Source of the DNA: Fodinicola feengrottensis
GTDB taxonomy: Bacteria > Actinomycetota > Actinomycetes > Mycobacteriales > HKI-0501
DNA: 64,000 nucleotides
Assembly (NCBI RefSeq): GCF_010993775.1
Contig: NZ_WOTO01000003.1
Location: forward strand, 124,001 to 188,000
Reading direction: 5' to 3'
A model generated the notes under the pieces. It saw only the letters and a program-made list of their open reading frames with translations, was not told the origin of the DNA and ran no database searches. The translations under genes were made by a program, and so were the position numbers. This document shows, one piece after another, positions 38,550 through 48,003 of the stretch. Within the stretch, counting starts at the first letter, position 1. Each line of letters opens with the position of its first letter.

Positions 38550-39805
38550 CTACTGCAGGTAGTCGGTGAGCCGGCCGACCGAGTAGCCGGATTTGGCTAT
38601 CGCGGCCAGCAGCACCCGGTAGTCCTCGTTGAAGTGCGGAGTGAAGTGCATCAGCAGGATCATCCCGGGCTTGAGCGGGTTGCGCGGCCCGACCTCGTGC
38701 TGGTTGATGAACAGTCCGCCGCCAATCATCGAGCCCTCCCACATCACCACGGCGTGGATGCCGCAGTCGTGGGCGATCTTCAGGGTGGTCTCGTTGTAGA
38801 GCCCGTACGGCGGCCGGAACAGCGTCGGCTGGATGCCGAAGATGCCCTTCAACTGCTTGCTCGCGCCACAGATCTGGTTCTTCTGATAGAGCGCCGAGCG
38901 CTTGTTCAAGTTCATCATCGGGTGGGTGACGGTATGGTCCTCGACCCGGGCGCCCTTCTGCACCAGACCTTTGAAGTATTTCGGGTTGCTGGCGGCGGTG
39001 TGGCTGATCAGGAACATCGTGACCGGGAGCTTGCTCTCCCGGAACAGGTCCTGCGCGACCGGCGCCTGCGTGGTGCCGTCGTCCATCGTGATGAACACGA
39101 TCTTCTTGTCGGTCGGGATCCGGGTGACCAGCGGCGCGTACGGGCCGGACTGGTCCAGCTTCAGCGGCCCGTCCGGCGGGGGTGCGAGTGGCACCACCGG
39201 GAGCGGGCCGGTGGCCGACACGTTGGGGACCGCGGCGGTGGCCAGATGCCCGGATCCTCGCCGCCAGCCGGCTGGGTGATCGGCGCGACGACCTTGCCGC
39301 CGCTGGGCGGCGGCGGAGTGTCGCCGCCCGTGCCGTTCGCCGGCACGACCGCGAAAAGCACCGCCGCGACGGCCGCCACCGCGCCCAGCACGGTCGCGAT
39401 CAGCCAGCCCCGGCGACCACGCCGGCGCGGCGGCCGGCGATCCGGCGGACCCTGGATCGGTGGGCCTTTCGGCGGCGCCGGTGGGCCCTGCCGGAGCGGG
39501 CTCTGACCGAGCGGGCCCTGGTTTAGGGGCCGCTGGTGCGGCGGGTTCTGGTTGAGCGGGTTCTGGTCGTACGCGGCGAAGGCCTCGTCACCGGCGTTCA
39601 ACGGGGTTTGTAGCAGCGGATCCGGGCGCGCCGGCGCACCGTTCGGCGCCAGTTGCTCGTGCCGTCCGCGCGGGGTCGGCACCGCGTCGACCTGCGGCAG
39701 GGCGGTGGTTGGGCGGCCGTTCGGCGGCGCGTCGAACAGGTAGTCGTTCAGCGATTCGCCGTCGGCCGGCATCGGGTCGCCGGCCGGTGCCTGACCGCGG
39801 GTCAC
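38550..39805 (-). CDS. Polysaccharide deacetylase 3 with long cytoplasmic N-terminus (frame-disrupted)
   Basis: About 418 residues. GTG 39805 overlaps the mutY stop. About 130 residues of Pro/Gln/Asn-rich cytoplasmic sequence (PLNQNPPHQRPLNQG, then RRPPRRRGRRG) precede a transmembrane helix (WLIATVLGAVAAVAAVLFAV) and the esterase 4 domain ([48 protein letters not shown]). One indel near 39250 breaks the linker. The cytoplasmic arm could recruit partners at the site of cell-wall growth, an inference from composition only. Confidence 0.84.
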
Positions 39806-40716
39806 CGGGTCACCACGCCTGGCAGCGCGAAGCGGCCGTCCGGCAGCGGATCGACCAGGCCGTCGGCGACCAGCCCGTCCAAGGCCCGCGCACGTTGCGC
39901 CGCCTTCGGCCAGACCACGTCGAGATCGCCGGCCGGCACCGGGGCCGGTGATTCGCGCAGGACAGCCATCAAAAGGCCACGGACCTGCCGGTCGGTCCCG
40001 GCGAACGCCTGCGGCCGGCGGACCGGTCCGGCGTTGTCTGGGAATCCGGCCAGCAACCAGCGGCATTGCGTCGCCAGCGGGCAATCGCTGCACCGGGGCG
40101 TACGGGCTACACAGTTCAGGGCTCCGAGTTCCATCAACGAGATAGACGTCCGAGCAGCCCTCTCCGGTTGTAGCGGCAGCAAAGATTTTGCACGATCGAG
40201 ATCTAAATTCGTGACATTAGCGCTCGAAATCAGCCACTCCGTCGAAAACTCGGGTCAGCACCCGGCGGACGTTGGTGTCGATGACCGGCACTCGCTGGCG
40301 ATAGGCGAAGGCGGCGATCGCCCGCGCGGTGTACGTGCCGACGCCGGGCAACGCCAGCAGCGCGTCCACGTCATCGGGGACCTCGCCGCCATGCAGCTCC
40401 ACGAGCGTGCCGGCGCAGGCAGGCGTGCAGCCGCAGCGCCCGGCGCGGGTAGCCGAGCCGGCCCCACTCCCGGATCGCGCTCGCCGGCCGGTTCGGCGGC
40501 CAGCGCGGCCGGCGCCGGCCAGCGTCGCAGCCACGACTCGTACACCGGCAACACCCGGTTGACCGGGGTCTGCTGCAGCATGAACTCGCTGACCAGGACC
40601 GCCCAGGGGGACGCGTCAGGAGCGCGCCAGGGCAGGTCGCGGGCGTTGGTGTCGTACCACTCCAGCAACGCGTCGATCGGGAGCCGATCGCCTTCCGGAG
40701 CAGAGGGCGTGTTCAT
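39802..40716 (-). CDS. mutY: Adenine DNA glycosylase MutY (frame-disrupted)
   Basis: Base-excision repair enzyme removing adenine opposite 8-oxoguanine. About 305 residues, ATG 40716. The catalytic glutamate is in LVSEFMLQQTPVNRVLP. The helix-hairpin-helix LPGVGTYTARAIAAFAY is followed by the catalytic aspartate in VIDTNVRRVLTRV. The 4Fe-4S cluster cysteines are in NCVARTPRCSDCPLATQC (C-x6-C-x2-C-x5-C). Indels near 40450 and 40203 break it; the second includes an extra T in a short AT-rich stretch. The NUDIX-like 8-oxoG domain seems absent, so it is the short form. Matches Rv3589. Confidence 0.9.
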
Positions 40717-40785
40717 CGCGTGACATGGTCGCACGGCGCGTCCTCCCGCTTTGCCGCGCCACGGCGCGTTACCGTGCGAATCACC

Positions 40786-41478
40786 ATGAAACTGACGGTC
40801 GGGCCGCTCCCACCCGTCGTCTACTGGCGGCGACGGGGGCTGGTCGCTGCCGTCATCCTGGTGCTTTTGGTGACGCTCACCACATGCGCCTTCGGTGGCG
40901 GCTCTCCCAAAGCCCAGCAGGCGGCCGACACGGTCCACCCGAAGGCCTCGCCCAGTGCTGTCGCCAAGCCCAGCCCAACAGTCGCTCCGACGCCGTCACC
41001 CAGCTTGCCGCCCGCCTCGCCCCCCAGCCCCAGCGCGCCGGCCGTCGGCGCGGCCGCGACGGCCAACCCGTCGGCGCCGGGCGCTTGTACGGCCGCGGTG
41101 GTGCAGGTGACGGCCGCGCTGGACGCGACCAAGTGGACGGTAGGCAGCAGCCCGCGACTGAAACTGACCGTCATCAACCACGGCACCACCGCCTGCCAGG
41201 GCGACCTCGGCGCGACACAGCGCGAATTCCGGGTGATGGGCGGCGGATCGTGGCTGTGGTCCTCGTCGGACTGCCAGCCCGACCGCGGCACCCAGCCGGC
41301 TCTGCTGCAACCCGGCAAGGCGTACGCCTTCACCCTGACCTGGTCCGGCCTGAGCTCATCCCGGAACTGCGCCGGCCAGCGCACCCGGGTCGGCCCGGGG
41401 CAGTATCAGCTGGTCACCCTGTGGTCGACGATCCTGAGCCAGCCGGCCCCCTTCACCATCGCGGCGAAGAAGTCCTAG
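40786..41478 (+). CDS. Membrane-anchored protein with Pro/Ser linker and beta domain (Rv3587c-like)
   Basis: 230 residues: a transmembrane segment (LVAAVILVLLVTLTTCAFGG), a Pro/Ser/Ala-rich spacer of about 65 residues, then an extracytoplasmic domain of immunoglobulin-like pattern with four cysteines (GACTAAVVQV, TACQGDLG, SSDCQPDRG, RNCAGQRTR). Position next to and convergent with disA matches Rv3587c. Function is unknown. The last codon is followed directly by TAG, whose TA is the flank of the 163-bp element at 41478. Confidence 0.7.
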   Translation: MKLTVGPLPPVVYWRRRGLVAAVILVLLVTLTTCAFGGGSPKAQQAADTVHPKASPSAVAKPSPTVAPTPSPSLPPASPPSPSAPAVGAAATANPSAPGACTAAVVQVTAALDATKWTVGSSPRLKLTVINHGTTACQGDLGATQREFRVMGGGSWLWSSSDCQPDRGTQPALLQPGKAYAFTLTWSGLSSSRNCAGQRTRVGPGQYQLVTLWSTILSQPAPFTIAAKKS

Positions 41479-41640
41479 TGTCCTGCGTCTGAGGTTCGTT
41501 GCTTTATCCGGTGATCCAGGCGGTGATCTGAGTGCGCCGGAGGATCGCCCTCATACCGGTGCGTATGTGGGCGATTCTCCGATGCTTTCAGATCGCTGTC
41601 TGGGCGCCGGAGAAAGTAATGAACCTCGGGCGCAGGACAC
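41478..41640. mobile_element. TA-flanked MITE-like element (163 bp)
   Basis: The ends are inverted repeats of about 34 bases with a few mismatches (gtgtcctgcg then gaggttc, ttgctt and ccgg inward). TA lies at each flank (41476-41477 and 41641-41642), as expected for IS630/Tc1-type target duplication. There is no coding capacity. It supplies the third base of the stop codons of both flanking convergent genes. Confidence 0.75.
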
Positions 41641-42717
41641 TAGACATACCGCTCGAGGATGGATGACTCGGCGAGCCGGGAAAGGCCTTCCCGTACGCTC
41701 CGGGCGCGGGCATCGCCGACCCCGTCGACGGCCTGCAGGTGGTCCACGGTGGCGCCCAGAAGTCGTTGCAGGCCACCGAAATGTTCGACCAGCCGGTCGA
41801 TCACGGTGCCCGGCAGCCGGGGCACCTTGGCGAGCAGCCGGTAGCCCCGCGGGCTGACCGCCGCCTCCAGCGCGTCCTGAGTGGGCGGGAAGCCACAACA
41901 TCGGGCCACCAGCGTGAGGTCCAGCAAATCCAGGCTGGACAGCTCGTCAAGGTCGGCCAACACGTCCTCCGGCGAGCGGGCCCGCCGCCCGGTCGGCACG
42001 TAGTCCCGGACGATCAACGTGCGGTCCTCGTCGACACCGGCCATCAGCTCGTCCAGCTGCAGAGACAGCAGCCGCCCATCGATGCCGAGCTCGATCACGT
42101 ATCCGGAGATCTCGTCGGCGATCCGGCGCACCATCTCCAGCCGCTGCACGACCGCCATGGCGTCCCGGACGGTCACCAGGTCTTCGATCTCCAGCGCGGA
42201 AAGGGTGCCGGCAACCTCGTCCAGCCCGGAGCTTGTATCGCTCCAAAGTGGCCAGCGCCTGGTTCGCCCGCGACAGGATCGCCGACGACTCGTCCAGCAC
42301 ATAACGCATCCCGGCCACGTACAAACTGATGATCCGCATCGACTGGCTCACCGACAACACCGGGAAACCCGTCTGCCGAGCGACCCGCTCCGCGGTCCGA
42401 TGCCGAGTCCCGGACTCCTCCGTCGGAATGCTCGGATCTGGCACCAAATGCACAGCCGCCCGGACGATCCGAGCGCCATCAGTGGACAGCACCACGCCGC
42501 CGTCCATTTTGGCCAACTCACGAAGCCTCGTCGCGGCGAACTCCACATCCATCGGAAACCCGCCCGTACAAAGCGTTTCCACCACTTTGTCGTACCCCAG
42601 CACGATCAAAGCACCAGTGTTTCCGCGCAGAATGCGTTCCAACCCGTCCCTAAGGGCGGTGCCTGGCGCGACAAGACCCAAAGTGGACCGAAGACGGTCC
42701 TCGCGGTCCGGCGGCAC
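41640..42717 (-). CDS. disA: DNA-integrity scanning protein / diadenylate cyclase DisA (frame-disrupted)
   Basis: Makes cyclic di-AMP from two ATP as an octamer and scans DNA for branched structures. About 358 residues. GTG 42717 lies just after gggaggac. Active-site motifs are the DGA in [18 protein letters not shown] and RHR in [16 protein letters not shown]. The spine domain and the C-terminal helix-hairpin-helix ([20 protein letters not shown], then [17 protein letters not shown]) follow. One indel near 42232 splits it. The protein ends SSILERYV, normal for the family. Downstream partner of radA on the same strand, as in mycobacteria. Confidence 0.94.
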
Positions 42718-42802
42718 ACGTCCTCCCGAAAGCGTCGGCGTTGACAACAGCAGTGTACTGAGTTCGTTGCGGCAGTGCCTGCCGCGCGTCCCAACGCATA
42801 TG

Positions 42803-42960
42803 CGTCGCCAGACCCGCCCCAAGACCGGGCGGGCCTACCGCCGCATATCCAGCGGCCTGGCGGCCGCTGGGACGGGCCGGTGCACCCACGTCGCCGGGAC
42901 GCCCCCAAGACCGGGGCGGCCCACCGCCGTGGGGCCCGCGGGCGCCTTCGGCGCCTCGGC
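42803..42960. repeat. GC-rich intergenic repeat, two tandem copies
   Basis: The 437-base gap 42718-43154 between disA and radA carries two related blocks starting at 42803 (tcgccagacccgccccaag, accgggcgggcctaccgccg) and 42891 (tcgccgggacgcccccaag, accggggcggcccaccgccg), the second ending in the hairpin ggcgccttcggcgcc. A third copy is at 62714-62786. The rest of the gap is G/T-rich with no gene I can support. Confidence 0.6.
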
Positions 42961-43154
42961 CGTGCCGTGCCGTGCCTGGGCTGCGGTGTCATGGCGCGAG
43001 TACGGTGCCGTGGCGCGAGTGCCTCGCGCGGCCGCTGCCTGACGGCAGCTCGGCCGGGGCCGAGTTTTGCTGGGCTGGGCTGCGTTGTTGGCTGGCGGGG
43101 GCTCGCGTTTGGTGTGTGACGTGGGGGCGTGGTGGGGCGGCAGGGTTGGTGTTT

Positions 43155-44551
43155 CTAGGGGGCGGGGGGGCGGATGGGGGGCGGCCGTCCTGGATGTTCA
43201 TGTGGCGGACGGCGGCGATGGCGGCGGGGAGGTCGGCGACCGGGTAGACCTTCATTTCGGGGGGGGAGGTCTTCGGAGCCGGCTGGTACGAGGGCGTGCC
43301 GGAAGCCCAGGCGGTAGGCCTCGGCGAGGCGGCGGCCGACGCCGCTGACTCGGCGGAGCTCGCCGGACAGGCCTACTTCGCCCACCGCCACCAGATCCGG
43401 CGGGAGCAGCCGGGTGAAGGCGGAAGACATCACCGCCATCGCGACGGCGAGGTCCGCGGCCGGCTCGGTGATGCGGTGACCGCCGACGGTGGCGGCGAAG
43501 ACGTCTTTGTTGCCCAGTACGCACTCGGCGTGCCGCTCGACGACGGCCAGCGTCATCGCCACCCTCGCGTGGTCCAAGCCGCTCACGGCCCGCCGCGGCG
43601 ACGGCAGCGTCGAGGCGGCGACCAACGACTGCACCTCGGCCAGCAGCGGACGGCGGCCCTCCATGGTGACCGTCACGCAGGTGCCGATCACCGGCTCGCT
43701 GTGCCGGTTCAGGAAAAGCCCGGACGGATCGGCCAGCCCACGGATGCCGCCCTCGTGCATCTCGAAGCAACCCACCTCGTCAGCCGCGCCGAACCTGTTC
43801 TTCACCGCCCGCACCAACCGCAGCGGCGAATGCTGTTCACCGGTGAACTGCAGCACCACGTCCACGATGTGTTCCAGCACCCGCGGCCCGGCGATGCTGC
43901 CGTCCTTGGTGACGTGCCCGACCAGCACGACCGCCATCCCGCGGGCCTTGGCCACCGCGGTCAATGCGCTCGCCACCGCCCGCACCTGGGTCACCCCGCC
44001 GGCGGCCGACTCGATGCCGGGCGCCGCGAACGTCTGCACCGAGTCCAGGATCAACAGCCCCGGCTTAAACGTCGTCGAGGTGGCCCAGCACCGCGGTCAG
44101 TTCGGTCTCGGCCGCCAGGTAGAGGTTTTTCGGACAGCGCGCCCGTGCGCTCCGCCCGCAGCCGCACCTGCGCGGTCGACTCCTCACCGGTCACCACCAG
44201 CGCTCGGCCAGTGCCGGACGACGCGTACGACTGCGCCACCTCCAGCAGCAGCGTCGACTTGCCCACCCCGGGCTCGCCGGCCAACAGGATCACCGCGCCC
44301 GGCACCAGCCCGGACCCGAGCACCCGATCCAGCTCCGCCACCCCGGTCGGCCGCGCCCGGGCCGCCTCCACCTCGACCTGCGCGATCGGCAACGCCGGCG
44401 CCGAGACTGGCCCAGCCGGCACCTTCCGAGTCGCGGTGGGCCCGGCCTCGACGACCGACCCCCACGCCTTGCAGTCCGGACACCGCCCCACCCACTTGGG
44501 CACCACGAACCCGCACTGATCGCAGTGATACGCCGTGCGCTCTCTAGCCAT
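43155..44551 (-). CDS. radA: DNA repair protein RadA (frame-disrupted)
   Basis: RecA-like ATPase that drives branch migration in recombination. About 460 residues, ATG 44551. N-terminal zinc finger YHCDQCGFVVPKWVGRCPDC, Walker A LLAGEPGVGKSTLLLE, LVVTGEESTAQVRLRAE, Walker B around LLILDSVQTFAAPG, the RadA-specific KNRFG in VRAVKNRFGAADEV, and a Lon-type C-terminal domain (DLAVAMAVMSSAF, GEVGLSGELRRVSGVGRRL). Indels near 44130, 44065 and 43265 need bridging. After the last, the frame reads EMKVYPVADLPAAIAAVRH, so the 3' end in the poly-C tract near 43155 is uncertain. Confidence 0.9.
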
Positions 44552-44557
44552 AACCCG

Positions 44558-44563
44558 ACCGTA
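44558..44563 (-). promoter_or_regulatory. -10 box of a leaderless radA promoter
   Basis: TACGGT on the minus strand ends 6 bases before ATG 44551; no Shine-Dalgarno is present. Confidence 0.5.
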
Positions 44564-44609
44564 GCCACCAGGTACGACGCTCCCACCCCCGCCGCGCCCA
44601 CCAGCACGG

Positions 44610-44820
44610 AACCCAGCCCCACGTTCTACCCCCGTGCGCATCGTCACTTCTAAACCAAAGTCGGCCAACTTCGACGAAACCCAGCCCCGGCGTCCTCACC
44701 CCGTGCGAGACCCAGCCCCGTGTCCTCACCCGTGCGAGACCCAGCCCCGTGTTCTCACCCCGTGCGAGACCGTCACCTCTAAACCAGAGTCGGCACACTT
44801 AGACGGACCCAGCCCCGTCC
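44610..44820. repeat. Two-module repeat mosaic upstream of radA
   Basis: Module A (acccagccccgtgttctcac then cccgtgcgag, about 30 bp) occurs at about 44610, 44679, 44710, 44739 and partly at 44808. Module B (cgtcacctctaaaccagag then tcggcacacttagacg, 35 bp) occurs at 44642 and 44771. Order is A-B-A-A-A-B-A. The stretch between radA and the LpqE-like gene (44552-45167, 616 bases) contains no gene I can support and consists largely of these and the following repeats. Confidence 0.75.
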
Positions 44821-44865
44821 GGCGCATCGGCCGCCAGGCCGATAGTCGCCCCTCCGGCAGGAGCG

Positions 44866-44910
44866 TCCGCCTTTGTAGGCCCGCGGTCTTTGCGGGCCTA
44901 CAAAGGCGGA
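44866..44910. other. Perfect 19-bp hairpin
   Basis: tccgcctttgtaggcccgc (44866-44884) pairs exactly with 44892-44910 around the loop ggtcttt. Located between radA and the LpqE-like gene, beyond the repeat mosaic. Purpose unknown; could be a terminator on either strand or a repeat unit. Confidence 0.6.
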
Positions 44911-44978
44911 CTCTCGTAGCCGTAGTCGACGGCGCCCCGCGCCGAAGGCGCCAGAAACACAGGGCGAATCGGCAGTAA

Positions 44979-45037
44979 GCACGAGAAAACCCCACCCCGA
45001 CACCGTCTTTTGGTGTCGGGGTGGGGTTTTCTCGTGC
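44979..45037. terminator. Perfect 26-bp hairpin, strong terminator
   Basis: The arm 44979-45004 (starting gcacgagaaaacccc) pairs exactly with 45012-45037 around loop gtctttt. The descending arm on the minus strand ends in a U-run-like ttttctcgtgc. It lies downstream of the LpqE-like gene on the minus strand, so it probably ends that transcript. Confidence 0.75.
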
Positions 45038-45058
45038 CTGGTAGACGAGACGCCGCAC

Positions 45059-45160
45059 CCTCGCAGCAAACGCCCTTAACCAGGACGCTCACCTCCGCAG
45101 TAAACGCCCTTAACCAAGGCGCTCACTTCCGCACCACACACTGCCTTTAACCAGGAAAAG
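45059..45160. repeat. Tandem 33-bp repeat, three units
   Basis: Two close copies (ctcgcagcaaacgccctt, aaccaggacgctcac and ctccgcagtaaacgccctt, aaccaaggcgctcac) and a third decayed one ending aaccaggaaaag. On the minus strand they keep the frame of the LpqE-like gene and would encode repeated LVKGVYCGGE-like text, but that lies past the likely true stop at 45168. Confidence 0.6.
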
Positions 45161-45167
45161 AGAGGAA

Positions 45168-45967
45168 TCAGCCGTTGTCGGGAGCGAACCCGGACACGGG
45201 CGTACGGGGCAGTGCGGTCGCCGGGCTCGAAGGGCAGCTGCAGAGTCACCACGCCGGCGTTCTGGAAGGTCAGCGTGACCGGCACCAGCATCGCCGGAGT
45301 GACCGGTTGCGACAGGTCGGACAGCACCAACTGCTGGCAACCGGACACCAGTTGGACCGTGCTCGACGACGGCACCGCAAGGCCGATCGCGGACGGTCCA
45401 GTCGGCTCCGACGGCGAGGCTGAGTCACTCGGCGCTGCCGAGCCGGAAGGTGCTGCCGAGCTCGATGCGGCGGCGGACCCGGACGGGTGCGCACCGGGGG
45501 TGCCGGCGGGCCGCTTCGGGCTGCCGGTTGGCTTCGGGGTGGCGTGCCCGTTCTCGCTGGGGGTGGCGGAGGCGCTCGGCAGCACCGACGCGGACGCGAC
45601 GCAGCCGGTCGCCGGCGGAGTGGCGCCATCCTCGGCGGGAGCCAGCGTCACCTTTTTCGCGTACGGCGAGCTGGCCGAGACCAGGGTGTCGTCGGTGCCG
45701 CTGGAGTTGACCAGCACCGCGGCCAGCGGGGCCGCACCAGCGGCCTGATACGTGGTGGCGTCGCCACTCATCGGGAAACACGATCGCGGCGTCGCGGATG
45801 GCTATCTGCCCGACGTTGACGTTCACGCCGTCGATGGCGCTCTGCTGGTCGGCGGTCTGCGCGACCTTGCCGGAGCTGCAACCGGCCAGCGCGAGCAGGC
45901 CGGCCGCGGCCAGCAAACCAGCGCGTACGGTTACCGGCATCGACTTTGACCCAGAACCTACGGTCAC
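45168..45967 (-). CDS. LpqE-like copper-chaperone-fold lipoprotein (frame-disrupted)
   Basis: About 265 residues. GTG 45967 follows AGGAGG at 9 bases. Lipobox LLALAGC. The beta-rich domain (GVNVNVGQIAIRDAAIVFP, AAPLAAVLVNSSGTDDTLVS, and near the end VPVTLTFQNAGVVTLQLPF) is interrupted by a Ser/Pro/Ala linker of about 70 residues. An indel near 45770 joins the first two parts, and another near 45193 gives the natural-looking end VSGFAPDNG at 45168. It occupies the lpqE (Rv3584) place beside radA. Related PCu(A)C folds bind copper, but the Met/His ligands are not obvious here. Confidence 0.78.
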
Positions 45968-46120
45968 TGCGACTGTCCTCCTGCTTTACGTGCCCAGATC
46001 CCGACCTACCAGCTAAATCGGCCCCAGCGTAATGCCGCTGCCAGCACCGTCCTCGGCTGGGTGGGGCTGGTGTGATTAGCGAGCCGGGCCGAACCGGCCC
46101 CGCCGGCCCGGTCGAACCGG

Positions 46121-46126
46121 TACCAT
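46121..46126 (+). promoter_or_regulatory. -10 box of a leaderless gntR promoter
   Basis: TACCAT ends 8 bases before GTG 46135 with no Shine-Dalgarno between. Confidence 0.45.
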
Positions 46127-46134
46127 TACGGACC

Positions 46135-46924
46135 GTGACCACGGAGAGTTTCGTTGTGGGGGACCAGTTTCATCCCCGACCCGACTCCAGCGTGCCGATG
46201 CACGTCCAGATCGAGCAGTGGCTGGGTGGCGAGATCGTCGCCGGGCATCTCACTCCTGGTGATCGACTGCCGCCGGAGCGGCAGTTGGCGGCCTCGCTGC
46301 AGGTGAGCCGGATGACTCTGCGGCAGGCGTTGGCCGCGCTGGAACGGCGCGAGCTGCTGGTACGGACCGGCGGTCGCAATGGCGGCACTTTCGTGGCTCA
46401 GCCCAAGGTGGAGTGCGACCTGACCGGGCTGACTGGCTTCACCGAGCAACTGCGGCGGAGCAACCTGGAGCCCGGTGCGCGGGTGCTGAAGGCCGAGCGG
46501 CGGCCGGCCACCGGGGTGGTCGCGTCGGCGTTGAACATCGACGAGGGCGCCGGCGTGTACGAGATCATCCGGGTCCGGTTGGCCAACCTGCGCCCACTTG
46601 CCTTGGAGTGCTCGTACTTCCCGGCCGCGCTTTGCCCGGACCTGCTTTCGCGACCGTTGACCGGCTCGCTCTACGCGCTGCTGACTTCGGTGTACGGGCA
46701 GGAGCCGGCGCGGGCGTTCGAGGCGCTCTCGCCGGCCGGTGATCGCCACCGAGGTCGAGGCGGCCGCGCTGGAGATCGCCGTTGGCCAGCCGCTGATGAT
46801 GATCGAGCGCACCGCCTACGCCCAGTCCGGGCTCGCGCTGGAATATGCCCGCGACCTTTTCCGCGGTGACCGTACCAAAATCACTGTCTGGAGCGGCGGC
46901 GAGGCGCCGGTCGCCGGTTTCTGA
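46135..46924 (+). CDS. GntR/HutC-family regulator with UTRA domain (frame-disrupted)
   Basis: About 263 residues. Winged helix (IVAGHLTPGDRLPPERQLAA, then SLQVSRMTLRQALAALE) and a UTRA ligand-binding domain (TGFTEQLRRSNLEPGARVLK, YEIIRVRLANLRPLALECSY, and MMIERTAYAQSGLALEYARD). One indel near 46735. UTRA regulators sense sugars or small metabolites (GlcNAc-6-P in DasR and NagR). No obvious target operon is adjacent, since the neighbouring gene converges on it, so it may act elsewhere. Confidence 0.88.
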
Positions 46925-46946
46925 ATTCGGCTTTTCCGCAGAGCGC

Positions 46947-47746
46947 CTAAGCCGGGATCAGGGCGTTGATCTGGTCGCGGAGAACGCTGGGATCGGTCGC
47001 GTTGCTGACCACTTTGGAGATCACGCCGTTGGCGCCGACCAGCACCGAGGTCGGTTGACCCGGCCCGGACTGCGCGACCAGTCCCTTGGTGAGCGAGGAC
47101 GCGGGATCGGTCAGTCCGATGATCCTGCTCATCGCGAGCTGCGGTACGGCCGGCCGACGATGCCCGCCCGCCGACGACCAGCAGCTCCAGTCGGGCGTCG
47201 GCGGTGGCGTCGACGTACGCGCTGATCAGCGACTGGCAGCCGCAGCCGTCGGCGATCAGCAGCACGACCGCCGGGCGCAGGCTGCGGATCGCCAGCGGCC
47301 GGCCGTCGCCACGGGCCAGCACCACGTCCGGCAGCAGCCCGCCGGGCCGGCCGTTGGCGACCGCTGGATGGGTCAGCGCCACGGCTTTGGGGACCTTCGG
47401 CGGGCTCGGCAGCACGGTGATCAGCAGGCTGGCGAAGGATGCGACGACGACCAGCACCAGGACAAGCAGCGGACCAGACAGGCCGTACCTTTCCCAACGC
47501 CTGGTACGCAGCAGCCCGCTCCCAGCGCCGCCGCGCGCCGCTGCGAACGCAGCTCCGCCCGTACTTCGGCGGCCTCGTCGGCGAGCGCGCTGGCGTCGTC
47601 CGGGATGACCAGGTCGGCCCATTCCGGCGGCAGGTCCGGCAGCTCGTCGTGCCGGTCGCTGGAGTGGTCCTGACGGTGCTTGTCGCGGCCGGACCGGTCT
47701 TTGCCGGCGGCCGGGCCGGATTCGTCGTCCGGCGCGCAGAATCCAT
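46947..47746 (-). CDS. Membrane-anchored thioredoxin-like protein with cytoplasmic arm (frame-disrupted)
   Basis: About 265 residues. The likely ATG is at 47746. The best frame then reads DELPDLPPEWADLVIPDDAS and ALADEAAEVRAELRSQRRAA (cytoplasmic), joins a transmembrane helix (PLLVLVLVVVASFASLLITV), and ends in an extracytoplasmic thioredoxin-like domain (VVLLIADGCGCQSLISAYVD, LELLVVGGR, PTSVLVGANGVISKVVSNAT). At least three indels are involved (about 47735, 47510 and 47150). The redox site is CxC (GCGC), not CxxC. Function unknown; TlpA-like reductant delivery is a guess from the fold. Confidence 0.62.
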
Positions 47747-48003
47747 CGGTACGACTCCCGGCGGGGTGAGGTGGGGTGACCCGTTAACTGTGCGCCGAGC
47801 GCGTCCACAACGCCATAGGGTGGACCGACCGATCCTGGTCCGCCGGGCGGTGTTTTTTCCTGCTGAGTAGCCTCCAACTCGGTTTGTCAACCCCTACGGC
47901 ACCCAACTTATGGCCTCTGACCTGCGGTGATGCCGTCACCTTGACGCTCGTCCCTGACCGCGGGCGTGGTATCCTTAGTGAAGCGAAAGGGGTTCTTAGG
48001 CCA

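Noticed and set aside
43296..44547. Plus-strand ORFs of 350-400 codons opposite radA
   Set aside because: Shadow frames of the RadA gene, which shows zinc finger, Walker and KNRFG motifs.
44610..45160. CRISPR array
   Set aside because: Units are of two types, directly abutting or irregularly spaced, degenerate, and without unique spacers or cas genes.
47941..47975. TTGACG ... TATCCT as the carD promoter
   Set aside because: The spacer is 23 bases, too long for a standard promoter; the TATCCT box alone is kept as a remark under carD.
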